This document shows positions 1 to 6,784 of a DNA stretch of 13,593 bases, one piece after another. Source of the stretch: Palsa-883 sp035696165 (lineage in GTDB: Bacteria > Pseudomonadota > Alphaproteobacteria > Acetobacterales > Acetobacteraceae); NCBI GenBank assembly GCA_035696165.1, contig DASRQX010000050.1:1-13593 (forward strand), written 5' to 3'. How positions within the stretch are numbered: position 1 is the first letter of the stretch; every line of letters starts with the position of its first letter. A program made the translations under genes and the position numbers. The notes below the pieces were generated by a model. That model was not told the DNA's origin. It did not search any database and saw only the letters and a program-made list of their open reading frames with translations.

Positions 1-1
1 G

Positions 2-280
2 GTGATCCTCGACAATCACTCCGCTCATATCTCCAAAGAAACCAAGGCGTGGGTCGACAGCCAGCCAGAGGGCCGCTTCTCTTTCGTCTTCACACCCAAG
101 CACGGCTCCTGGCTCAATCTCGTCGAAGGCTTCTTCTCCAAAATGGCGCGATCGATGCTCCGCCACATCCGCGTCGCATCCAAGGCCGAACTCAATGCCA
201 GGATCCTGGCATACCTCGACGACCTCAATCGCGATCCCGTTGTCCATATCTGGAACTACAAAATCAGCGAGGCGGCGTGA
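2..280 (+). CDS. IS630-family transposase, C-terminal part (cut by window edge)
   Basis: This is the C-terminal 92 residues of a DDE transposase of the IS630/Tc1-mariner superfamily, which cuts and pastes its element at TA dinucleotides. Seen: the LDNHSAH segment near the start carries the second catalytic Asp. The segment FTPKHGSWLNLVEGFFSKMAR (about residues 30-50) carries the third acidic residue (Glu of LVEGFF) in the spacing usual for the family. The frame is open to the left edge, so the N-terminal part and the first Asp lie outside the window. The end looks natural, with a TGA after a typical NYKISEAA tail. The right terminal repeat should lie within the next ~30 bp, but it cannot be defined without the left end. 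Family assignment is firm; whether the element is intact cannot be judged. Confidence 0.88.
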   Translation: MILDNHSAHISKETKAWVDSQPEGRFSFVFTPKHGSWLNLVEGFFSKMARSMLRHIRVASKAELNARILAYLDDLNRDPVVHIWNYKISEAA

Positions 281-323
281 TAGGAGTCGTTTCACGGAAA
301 CGCAGTACTAGCCACCCTCATGC

Positions 324-352
324 CTCCCTCTCCCGCAACGCGGGAGAGGGGG
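324..352. terminator. GC-rich hairpin, likely terminator or dispersed repeat
   Basis: An 11-bp perfect stem (326-336 with 340-350) closes on an AAC loop and extends by two more pairs including a G-T. It begins 9 bp beyond the stop of the minus-strand ThDP enzyme gene, a natural place for a terminator, but there is no T tract on either side. The CCCTCTCCCGC...GCGGGAGAGGG type is also a common dispersed repeat in proteobacterial genomes, so it may be both. Confidence 0.55.
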
Positions 353-361
353 CAATGGGGG

Positions 362-1903
362 TCAGATCTGTAGTTCGATCAGGAACGGGCCTTTGCGGTT
401 GAAGGACTGGGCGAGCAGGTCGGCGAGGCCTTCGCAACTGTCGGCGCGGGCGGCGTCGACGCCCATGCCGTTGGCGAGCTTGGTCCAGTTGAGGTCGGGG
501 TTGCCGATGTCCATCATATCGAGTGCGGTACGGCCAGGATTGGCGCCGACATTGGCGAGCTCACCCAAGAGGATCTGGTACTTGCGGTTCGACAGCAGCA
601 CCGTGGTGACGTCGAGATTCTCACGCGCCTGCGTCCACAGCGATTGCAGCGTGTACATCGCGGAGCCATCGGCCTGCAGCCCCACGACACGGCGGCCAGG
701 CGCGCCAATCGCCGCGCCGGTGGCGAGCGGCGGGCCGCTGCCGATGGCGCCGCCGGTGCCGGCCAGCCAGTCATGCGGCGCGGCGACATAGGTCAGCGGA
801 AAGAACCCGCGACCGAAACTGACGGCCTCGTCGATGATGATCGCCTGCTCTGGCAGCAGGGCGGCGACTGTTGCAGCCACCGCCTCGGGCTTCGGCGCGC
901 CGCGCGCGGTTGTGGGACGCGGGCCGGGATCCGGCAGCGCCGCATGCGGCGCGCCAAGTTCGTCGACCAGGCGTGCCAGAGCCTCAGCCGCGTCCTGATC
1001 GGGGCGAGCCAGCGTATGCACATCCGCATCCGCAGGGACCGAGCTGCCGGGTTTGTTCGGGTAGGCAAAGAAGGTGACCGGCTTGCGGGCGCCGACCAGG
1101 ATCACCTGTTTGGTGCCAACCAGCGCTTTGATCGCGACATCGACAACATAAGGCACGCGATCGACCGGCACCCTGCCCTGCCCACGCGCGAGCCGGCCGT
1201 TCGATCCTTGCGCAATCAGCCGCGCGCCGGTCGCGGCAGCGATGCGATGCGCGAGCATCAGCGCCTCAGGGGACCCGACCGCGTTGCCACCCAGCACCAG
1301 CAGTGTCGATGCACCACGCCGCAGGATGCGTGCGGCATTGGTAATCTGCGCCGGATCGGATTGCGGCGCCGGTGGCACCACCAACGCCTCCGCAACGATA
1401 CCGCCTTCGTCCCATGATGTGTCGGACGGCAGGATCAGCGTAGCGATCTGGCCGGGGTAGCTGCGTGCCGCCTGCACGGCGACCGCGGCATCGGCGCCGA
1501 CGGTGGCCGATGTACTCGCCGTGCGCACCCAGGCGGAGGCACCGCGCGCCCAGCCCTCGGTGTCGGCAGTCAGCGGTGCATCCAGCGGGCGGTGATAGGT
1601 CGCCTGGTCGCCGACGATGTTGACGATCGGCGTCAGCGCGCGACGCGCGTTGTGCAGATTGGCGAGACCGTTGGCGAGGCCGGGGCCGCAATGCAGCAAT
1701 GTCGCCGCGGGCTTGCCGGTCATGCGCGCATAGCCATCGGCCGCGCCGGTCACCACACCCTCGAACAGGCCCAGCACACAGTGCATGCCGGGGATTCGAT
1801 CGAGCGCCGCAACGAAATGCATCTCGGACGTGCCGGGGTTGGAGAAGCAGGTATCGACCCCGCTTTTCAGCAGCGTGTGCACCAGGCTTTCGGCGCCATT
1901 CAT
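362..1903 (-). CDS. Acetolactate synthase-like / benzoylformate decarboxylase-like ThDP-dependent enzyme
   Basis: A 513-residue cytoplasmic thiamine diphosphate enzyme of the pyruvate oxidase/decarboxylase family, which would decarboxylate or ligate a 2-oxo acid. Seen: an N-terminal pyrimidine-binding domain (about 1-165) with the activating Glu48 in LFEGVVTGAADGYAR, a central domain (about 185-320), and a C-terminal pyrophosphate-binding domain. The last carries ADGSAMYTLQSLW (411-423) followed 26 residues later by SNRKY, the Mg-ThDP motif with Asp412 and Asn439. The canonical GDG is ADG here. No ilvN-like small subunit is adjacent, so a role in valine synthesis is unlikely. The frame is open further upstream, but the ATG at 1903 is chosen because GAGGA lies 10 nt before it and the protein then begins with the usual MNGAESLVHTLL. 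It is divergent from the D-2-hydroxyacid dehydrogenase. The substrate is unknown; decarboxylation of an aryl or branched 2-oxo acid is a guess. Confidence 0.9.
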   Translation of the reverse strand: MNGAESLVHTLLKSGVDTCFSNPGTSEMHFVAALDRIPGMHCVLGLFEGVVTGAADGYARMTGKPAATLLHCGPGLANGLANLHNARRALTPIVNIVGDQATYHRPLDAPLTADTEGWARGASAWVRTASTSATVGADAAVAVQAARSYPGQIATLILPSDTSWDEGGIVAEALVVPPAPQSDPAQITNAARILRRGASTLLVLGGNAVGSPEALMLAHRIAAATGARLIAQGSNGRLARGQGRVPVDRVPYVVDVAIKALVGTKQVILVGARKPVTFFAYPNKPGSSVPADADVHTLARPDQDAAEALARLVDELGAPHAALPDPGPRPTTARGAPKPEAVAATVAALLPEQAIIIDEAVSFGRGFFPLTYVAAPHDWLAGTGGAIGSGPPLATGAAIGAPGRRVVGLQADGSAMYTLQSLWTQARENLDVTTVLLSNRKYQILLGELANVGANPGRTALDMMDIGNPDLNWTKLANGMGVDAARADSCEGLADLLAQSFNRKGPFLIELQI

Positions 1904-1994
1904 CGTTGGTGGTTCCTCATCAGGCATGGTCGGCGCCACACTGCCCGCGAGGCGGTGCCCTGGCAACCTGGGGCGACTCATGGCATGCAACGCG

Positions 1995-2008
1995 TTGGTT
2001 CGAACCAA
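1995..2008. promoter_or_regulatory. Perfect 14-bp palindrome in the divergent promoter gap, candidate operator
   Basis: TTGGTTCGAACCAA is its own reverse complement and lies in the 122-bp gap between the divergent ThDP enzyme and dehydrogenase genes, ending 17 bp before the dehydrogenase ATG. It could be the site of a dimeric repressor controlling both genes. No regulator gene is adjacent, and a palindrome of this length would occur about once by chance in a window this size, so only its placement supports a role. Confidence 0.4.
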
Positions 2009-2025
2009 TGGGAAACGCCACTGCC

Positions 2026-3036
2026 ATGAGCTTCACCGTGCTGTATTCCGAGAACGTGTATCCCGACGACAATGTCGAGCGGCGTATCTATGGACCCGAT
2101 GTGCGGGTGGTGTTTCCGAAGCAGTCGACGTCGATCGCCGACCTGTCGGACGCGGATTGCGCGGCGGCGGACGGGCTGATGATCCTGCGCTTCAAGGTGA
2201 CGGCGAAGGATCTCGAGCGGTTCGCGAAGCTGCGTGCGATCTGCCGCATGGGTGTGGGCTACGACAATCTAGCTCGCAAGGCGGCGGCCGAGCGGCAGAT
2301 CATGATCCTGAATGTGCCGGATTACGGCACGACCGAGGTGGCGGATCATGCGATCGCACTTGCGCTGACGCTGCGGCGCGGGTTGCTGCTGCATCACGAG
2401 CTGCAGCGGAAGGATCCGCCGGCGCCGTGGCGGTTCGTGCTGGATCCGCTGATCCGACGGACCGGGGTGCAGACGTTTGGCATTGTGGGGCTGGGGCGGA
2501 TTGGCACCGCCGTGGCGCTGCGGGCGAAGGCGCTGGGGTTCCGGGTGGTGTTCTTTGATCCGAACTTGCCGAACGGGAGCGAGCTAGGCGTGGGTGTCGC
2601 GCGGGTCGCAACGCTGGAGGCCTTGTTGGAGCAGACCGATACGTTGTCGATCCATGCGCCGCTAACGCCGGAGACGCGGGGGATAATCGGGACAAAGGCG
2701 CTGGCGATGCTGCCGAAGGGGGCGGTGCTGGTGAATACGGCGCGCGGGCCGATTGTGGATATCGATGCGGTGGCGGCGGCGCTGAAAAGCGGGCAGCTGG
2801 CGGGGGCAGGGTTGGATGTGGTGCCGGTGGAGCCACCAGTTGAGCCGGTACCGGAACTGATTCGAGCCTATCGGGCGCGGGAGGCCTGGTGCGAGGGGCG
2901 ATTGATTATCACGCCGCATGCCGCATTTCATACGCCGCAGGCTTGGGATGATATTCGGGCGAAGTCAGCGGAGACGATGCGAGCGGCGTTGTTGGGGCCG
3001 AAGGCGCAGAATGTGATTACGCCGGATATGTATTAG
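2026..3036 (+). CDS. D-isomer-specific 2-hydroxyacid dehydrogenase (CtBP-like)
   Basis: A 336-residue NAD(P)-dependent enzyme that interconverts 2-oxo acids and D-2-hydroxy acids. Seen: a split catalytic domain (about 1-105 and 295-336) around a Rossmann domain with GIVGLGRIG (152-160) and the cofactor-selecting acidic residue in FFDP (Asp178), which favours NAD. NTARGPIVD gives the substrate-binding Arg240, PVEPP gives Glu269, and TPHAAFHT gives the catalytic His298, so the Arg-Glu-His set is complete. The segment around GTTEVADHAI matches the C-terminal-binding-protein-like subgroup. The ATG at 2026 is chosen over that at 2008 because the protein then starts at MSFTVLYSEN and GGGA lies upstream; neither has a strong Shine-Dalgarno. 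Divergence from the ThDP enzyme suggests the two act on a shared 2-oxo acid, which is inference. Confidence 0.92.
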   Translation: MSFTVLYSENVYPDDNVERRIYGPDVRVVFPKQSTSIADLSDADCAAADGLMILRFKVTAKDLERFAKLRAICRMGVGYDNLARKAAAERQIMILNVPDYGTTEVADHAIALALTLRRGLLLHHELQRKDPPAPWRFVLDPLIRRTGVQTFGIVGLGRIGTAVALRAKALGFRVVFFDPNLPNGSELGVGVARVATLEALLEQTDTLSIHAPLTPETRGIIGTKALAMLPKGAVLVNTARGPIVDIDAVAAALKSGQLAGAGLDVVPVEPPVEPVPELIRAYRAREAWCEGRLIITPHAAFHTPQAWDDIRAKSAETMRAALLGPKAQNVITPDMY

Positions 3037-3037
3037 G

Positions 3038-3258
3038 GGTTGCTGCCAAGGAAGCGGAACCACAGAGACCCGGATTGAGCCACGGATATTTGGGGGCCGG
3101 ACCGAATTGTCGGTTGTGCGGCAGGGACGGTTATGGCGCTTCGCGCGGAACGCCATAAGCACATCTGCTGCCGATCGGATGTTGCGGGTGTCCGCTGGTT
3201 ATCCGTGCCTCAATCGGTGGCCCTGTGTCTCTGTGGTTCCGCTTCCTTCGCCTCAACC
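3038..3258. repeat. Long inverted repeat in a convergent gap, MITE-like or large terminator
   Basis: The left arm 3048-3069 and right arm 3227-3248 are perfect 22-bp reverse complements. Outside them GGTTG (3038-3042) pairs with CAACC (3254-3258), and inside them 3071-3087 pairs with 3201-3217 with two mismatches. The interior contains a second 8-bp perfect hairpin (3131-3138 with 3151-3158, TTATGGCG/CGCCATAA). The element begins two bases after the dehydrogenase stop and ends 45 bp before the stop of the convergent flavin monooxygenase. No coding content is credible inside it. The CCACAGAGAC arm resembles dispersed repeats found in many bacterial genomes. It could terminate transcription from both sides or be a small non-autonomous element. 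Confidence 0.75.
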
Positions 3259-3302
3259 AAAACGCGACGGCAGACGCGGCTTCACTTATCCACCTGACAT
3301 CC

Positions 3303-4313
3303 TCATCCCAAATACGGCAGCACCTTGCCTTCCAGATCACGCAGTACCGCGTGCATTGGTGGCGCCCCTGCCCCGGCCATTTGCGGATTGAGAATCACCC
3401 GATCGATCGCGGGATTGTCGAGCAGACGGATCAGGCCGGCGCGCACCTGCTCGGCCGACCCTGCGACAGCGTAACGATCCACCAGACTATCGGGCACCAA
3501 CGCCGCGTGCGCGGGGCCAGCACTGGCGTGGTGCGCAACGTCGTAGCTGGCTTGCAGGCGTTCGATCGCCTCGCGTTCGGCGCCGATGAACTGTGTGGCA
3601 TCGGCTTGCACCAGGGCGCCGGCGACGCGGGGCCGCACAGCGGCGCGGGCGGTGTCGGGGTTGTCGGCGAGGCAATACGGCACCCATACCGAGACCTCGC
3701 AGGTTTTCGGTTGGCCGAGTTGGGCCATGCCCTCACGCAGCCAGCCGAGCGCGCGGCTCAGCAGGTCGTCGCTGATGCCGTGATGCAGGATCACCCCGTC
3801 GGCGAAACGGGAGGCCTCACGGGTCATGCGCGGGCCGGAGGTGGCGACGACAACTGGCACGTCGATCCGTCGATCGAGCCAGATCAGTTTGGCGTCGACG
3901 CCGTTGAAGGGCGCCATCTGCTGACGCAGCAGCTTGCGCAGTGTATCGATGAATGTCTCCACCTCGGCAATCCGCGCGGCACGCTGGCCGATGGTGCGCA
4001 GCGAACTGAAGCCGGTGCCGACGCCCAACGTCACGCGGCCACGCGCGAATTCGTCCAGCGTGGCGAGCATGCTGGCGACGACGCTGGCGTGGCGCGTCAT
4101 GGGTTGCGTTACGCCGGTGGCCATCGTCAGTTTCTGCGTTGCCATCAGGCACGCAGTCAGCGTCACCGTCAGCTCGCGGCACAGCAACTGCGAATCGATC
4201 ACCCACAGACTTTCCAGGCCGATGTGTTCGGCGAGCTGGGCGTGGGCCGCGAGACGCGGCACCGGTTCGTTGGCCCAGAGCGCGGCGCCGAGCTGCTTGT
4301 TACGAATGGTCAC
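3303..4313 (-). CDS. LLM-class flavin-dependent oxidoreductase
   Basis: A 336-residue bacterial luciferase-like protein with a TIM-barrel fold that uses FMN or F420. Seen: IGLESLWVID near residue 31, VTQPMTRHASVVASMLATLDEFARGRVTLGVGTGF (69-102, the classical strand-helix-strand of the family), and VPVVVATSGPRMTREASRFADGVILH in the middle, where the cofactor phosphate usually binds. The start is a GTG at 4313, three bases after the TAG stop of the upstream gene, with no clear Shine-Dalgarno, so translation is probably coupled to that gene. It is paired with a second LLM protein of a different subgroup; such pairs can act on successive substrates. The substrate and choice of cofactor cannot be read from the sequence. 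Confidence 0.87.
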   Translation of the reverse strand: MTIRNKQLGAALWANEPVPRLAAHAQLAEHIGLESLWVIDSQLLCRELTVTLTACLMATQKLTMATGVTQPMTRHASVVASMLATLDEFARGRVTLGVGTGFSSLRTIGQRAARIAEVETFIDTLRKLLRQQMAPFNGVDAKLIWLDRRIDVPVVVATSGPRMTREASRFADGVILHHGISDDLLSRALGWLREGMAQLGQPKTCEVSVWVPYCLADNPDTARAAVRPRVAGALVQADATQFIGAEREAIERLQASYDVAHHASAGPAHAALVPDSLVDRYAVAGSAEQVRAGLIRLLDNPAIDRVILNPQMAGAGAPPMHAVLRDLEGKVLPYLG

Positions 4314-4316
4314 CTG

Positions 4317-5576
4317 CTATTCGGCGGCGAGGCCTGGAATGAAGGCCGGCACCGCGGCGCGCAGCGAGGCGTCGATTGGCCGCGGCCACCATTTGTCTTC
4401 CCAGTCGGCGAACAGTTGTTGCATACGGGGCATCACCGCCTCGGCGAACAGCTTGGTGTTGTACTTCGCCAAGCCCTTGCCCATGTTGCCAAATTGCAGC
4501 AGCAGCATCAAGTGGCCGACGTTGAGGGTTTCGGCGACCTCAGTGAGCTGGGCCACCACCTCATCGGGAGAGCCGATGATGACATAGCCGAGGTCAATGA
4601 TATCCTTCATTTCGGTGGCGCGCTGGCGGGCGCGGGCACCGGCGCTGGCGGCACGGCCGACCTGGCTGACCATGCCGGCACGCTGCGTCGCTTCGGTGAC
4701 ATAGCCGGGCGGCGTCGCCCACATCGGGTCGGTATGCAAGCAGCGTCCGTAGAAATATTCGGCGGGTTCGCGGTACAGCTCGAGTGCCTTCTCGCGCGAC
4801 TCAGCGACGCCGACGAACTGCAGGAAGCCGGCGCGGTAGGGATTGCGGTCCTTGCCCAGGCGGGCCATTTCGTTCCAGAATCCATCCATTGTCGCGCGGC
4901 CATCCTTGTAGCCGAAATAGGACAGATACGCGTAGACGTAGTCCATCTTCGCACACCACTGCCAGGTTTCGACCGAGCCGCCGCCGGGGATCCACACCGG
5001 CGGATGCGGCGACTGGATCGGGCGCGGCCAAATGTTCACATAGCGCTGCTGGTTGAAACGACCGTTGAAGGCGAAGGTCTCGCGCTCGGTCCAGGCGCGC
5101 ATCACCAGATCATGCGCTTCCAGATAGCGTTCGCGCAGCAGGCTGGGATTCTGACCGTAAGCGTAACAGGTGTCCATCGGCGTGCCGACCGGGAAGCCGG
5201 CGATCAGCCTGCCGCCGGAGATGCAGTCGATCATGGCGAATTCTTCCGCCACGCGGGTCGGCGGATTGTATAGCGCCAGCGAATTGCCCATGACGCAGAT
5301 CGCGGTCGTGCTGGTGCGCCTTGCCAGCGCCGCGGCGATCAGGTTGGGGGATGGCATCAGGCCGTAGCCGTTGGAGTGATGTTCGTTGCAGCAGACGGCA
5401 TCGAAGCCGCAATCGGCGGCGAACTCCATTTCGTCCATGAAATCGTTATACATCAGATGCGCGCGCTTGGGATCGAACAGCGAGGAGTGGACATCCACCC
5501 ACACCGACGGATGTCGCCGGGCGAAATCGTCCGGCAGCTCGGTGTACGGCATCAGATGGAACCACAGCAGTTTCAT
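4317..5576 (-). CDS. LLM-class flavin-dependent monooxygenase, first gene of a two-gene operon
   Basis: A 419-residue luciferase-like flavin monooxygenase of the alkanal/limonene-monooxygenase-like type. Seen: KLLWFHLMPYTELPDDF at the N-terminus, the CNEHHSNGYGLMPSPN motif (63-78) whose EHH is shared with the luciferase alpha-type family, and DCISGGRLIAGFPVGTPMD (117-135). The C-terminal DLGYVIIGSPDEVVAQL is typical of the family. The ATG at 5576 is preferred over in-frame codons further upstream because GGGAGAG precedes it by five bases and homology starts there. The downstream LLM gene starts three bases after its stop. These enzymes usually need reduced flavin from a separate reductase, and none is encoded nearby. 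Its substrate is unknown. Confidence 0.9.
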   Translation of the reverse strand: MKLLWFHLMPYTELPDDFARRHPSVWVDVHSSLFDPKRAHLMYNDFMDEMEFAADCGFDAVCCNEHHSNGYGLMPSPNLIAAALARRTSTTAICVMGNSLALYNPPTRVAEEFAMIDCISGGRLIAGFPVGTPMDTCYAYGQNPSLLRERYLEAHDLVMRAWTERETFAFNGRFNQQRYVNIWPRPIQSPHPPVWIPGGGSVETWQWCAKMDYVYAYLSYFGYKDGRATMDGFWNEMARLGKDRNPYRAGFLQFVGVAESREKALELYREPAEYFYGRCLHTDPMWATPPGYVTEATQRAGMVSQVGRAASAGARARQRATEMKDIIDLGYVIIGSPDEVVAQLTEVAETLNVGHLMLLLQFGNMGKGLAKYNTKLFAEAVMPRMQQLFADWEDKWWPRPIDASLRAAVPAFIPGLAAE

Positions 5577-5645
5577 GACCGCTCTCCCGCTTGGCTTGCG
5601 GGCAGTGTCCCGTCGCGGCGCGAAGCTGTCCAGAGCAGACAAGAC

Positions 5646-5683
5646 GCGACCGGTGCCCGGGGGGGGGTCCAGCCACCGGTCGC
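5646..5683. terminator. 10-bp stem-loop with a nine-G run in the loop
   Basis: GCGACCGGTG (5646-5655) pairs perfectly with CACCGGTCGC (5674-5683), leaving an 18-nt loop that includes nine consecutive G (5659-5667). It lies between the end of the YXWGXW operon (5706) and the start of the LLM operon (5576), both on the minus strand. It may terminate the first or attenuate the second. There is no U-tract, so intrinsic termination is uncertain. The G run is also prone to length change and sequencing error. Confidence 0.4.
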
Positions 5684-5705
5684 TGGCATCAGGCCTGAGG
5701 GGGGA

Positions 5706-6074
5706 TCAGGCCCAATGCCCCTCCACCCAGAACCAGCCACCACTTGGCTGCTGCATCCAGCGTCCGGGAACCCAGACGGTCTGGCCGGGTGGGGTTGGCA
5801 CGTAACGTCCGCCGCTCCAGAGCCAGCTGCCACCGGCCCATTGCCAGTGGCCCGGCTGCCAGGCGACCGGTCCGGCGCCCGGCGGAGGTGGAGGTTCCAA
5901 CTCGTCATGCGGCGGGGGTGGCGGCCCAGGTGCCACGGCCACCGGCGGAGGTGGAGGCGGCGTCTGGACGATCACCTGGGTGGGCTGCGGCGGCGGCGGT
6001 GACGAGCAGGCGGCCAAACCCGTCAAAGCGGACAGGCTCGCCAGACCGACCAGCGCCATGCGCGGGCGGGACAT
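5706..6074 (-). CDS. YXWGXW repeat-containing lipoprotein
   Basis: A 122-residue predicted outer-membrane lipoprotein of unknown function. Seen: an N-terminal signal ending in the lipobox LAAC (20-23), with Ser after Cys, which would direct it to the outer membrane. A proline-rich linker follows (about 26-66, with runs of five or six Pro). The C-terminal half has three tryptophan-rich units, WQPGHWQW, VWVPGRWMQQP and WVEGHWA, of the PF12779 WXXGXW type. The start at 6074 is secured by AAAGGAGG six bases upstream. It lies 39 bp after its paralogue and is probably co-transcribed with it. Such proteins are thought to sit at the cell surface or periplasm; no enzymatic residues are visible. Confidence 0.85.
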   Translation of the reverse strand: MSRPRMALVGLASLSALTGLAACSSPPPPQPTQVIVQTPPPPPPVAVAPGPPPPPHDELEPPPPPGAGPVAWQPGHWQWAGGSWLWSGGRYVPTPPGQTVWVPGRWMQQPSGGWFWVEGHWA

Positions 6075-6113
6075 AGGTGTCCTCCTTTCGCTGCGGTCAG
6101 GCTTGCGGCTGGA

Positions 6114-6491
6114 TCAGACCTGCCAGTGGCCGGCCACCCAGACGTAACCGCCACCCGGCTGCTGCTGCCACTGGCCGGGGACCCACACGGCGGCCGGCGC
6201 CGGCGGTGCCACACGCTGCATGTAGCTGCCACTCACCCACACCCAGGACGCGCCATTCCAATCCCAATGGCCAGGCTGCCAGGAATAGGTGGTCTCACCG
6301 GTCGGGGGCGGCGGGATCGTCTCGGTTTCCGGCGCAGGCGGCGCGTTGGGCGCCACGACGATGGTGGACTGCACCTGCTGATAGTACGGGACGGTCACGA
6401 CGGTCTGCGCCGCGGCGGGGGCAATGAAGCCAGCACCAAGCAACGCGGCAGCAGCCGGAAGAGCAAACAAAGTCGATCGGCGATACAACAT
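6114..6491 (-). CDS. YXWGXW repeat-containing exported protein
   Basis: A 125-residue predicted secreted or periplasmic protein, paralogous to the gene downstream. Seen: a Sec signal peptide (MLYRRS, a hydrophobic stretch to about 26, and a likely AAA-Q cleavage after residue 28), a short Pro-rich linker (PNAPPAP, IPPPPTGE), then YSWQPGHWDWNGASWVW, VWVPGQWQQQPGGG and VWVAGHWQV. The lipobox of the sister protein is absent, so the two differ in anchoring. AGGAGG eight bases upstream fixes the ATG at 6491. It is the first gene of a probable two-gene operon, divergent from the MarR-GNAT regulator. Function is unknown. Confidence 0.85.
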   Translation of the reverse strand: MLYRRSTLFALPAAAALLGAGFIAPAAAQTVVTVPYYQQVQSTIVVAPNAPPAPETETIPPPPTGETTYSWQPGHWDWNGASWVWVSGSYMQRVAPPAPAAVWVPGQWQQQPGGGYVWVAGHWQV

Positions 6492-6532
6492 GATCGGCCT
6501 CCTGAAGACAATGACGGAATGGTGAGTATTAG

Positions 6533-6552
6533 GCAGTAACGATCTTTACTGC
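6533..6552. promoter_or_regulatory. Inverted repeat upstream of the YXWGXW operon
   Basis: GCAGTAA (6533-6539) and TTACTGC (6546-6552) are perfect reverse complements separated by six bases. The repeat lies 42 bp upstream of the first YXWGXW start within the 293-bp divergent gap (6492-6784). It may be an operator or a hairpin in the 5' leader. Arms of seven bases are weak evidence on their own. The rest of the gap is AT-richer than the genes and holds no credible ORF. Confidence 0.35.
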
Positions 6553-6747
6553 GGCCACCCCGCTTTGATGCTGAGACTTTGGCCGTGCAATACGGCCGCA
6601 ATAGGGCATGAATTACTACACCTGTTCACGAGTGATTGAGATCAAGGACTTGCTTAATGCTCATAATTCGGCCGCGTGGCGCGACATTGGATGCTGAAAA
6701 TTAACGGATTTATCCGCCGCAAGGACGGCGAGGGGCCAGAATAATAG

Positions 6748-6776
6748 TTGACAAAAGCATCTATCTATCAGACTAT
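6748..6776 (+). promoter_or_regulatory. Candidate sigma-70-type promoter of the MarR-GNAT gene
   Basis: A perfect -35 consensus TTGACA (6748-6753) is followed after 17 bases by GACTAT (6771-6776), a weak -10. Transcription would start at about 6783, two bases before the ATG. The adjacent CTAT...ATAG dyad (6761-6764 with 6775-6778) falls inside the promoter, where an autorepressor of the MarR type would be expected to bind. The -10 matches consensus at only about three of six positions. Confidence 0.45.
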
Positions 6777-6784
6777 AGCAGTCG

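Noticed and set aside
362..1903. The ThDP enzyme as the biosynthetic acetolactate synthase IlvB
   Set aside because: No small subunit or other branched-chain amino acid gene is adjacent, and the protein is shorter than typical IlvB (about 570 or more residues).
3225..5273. A 682-codon open frame on the plus strand
   Set aside because: It is antisense to the two LLM genes, has no recognisable domain, and exists because high-GC codon bias keeps the opposite frame free of stops.
6636..6645. TTGAGATCAA as an FNR-type box in the divergent gap
   Set aside because: The half-sites are too close; FNR/Dnr boxes need TTGAT-N4-ATCAA.
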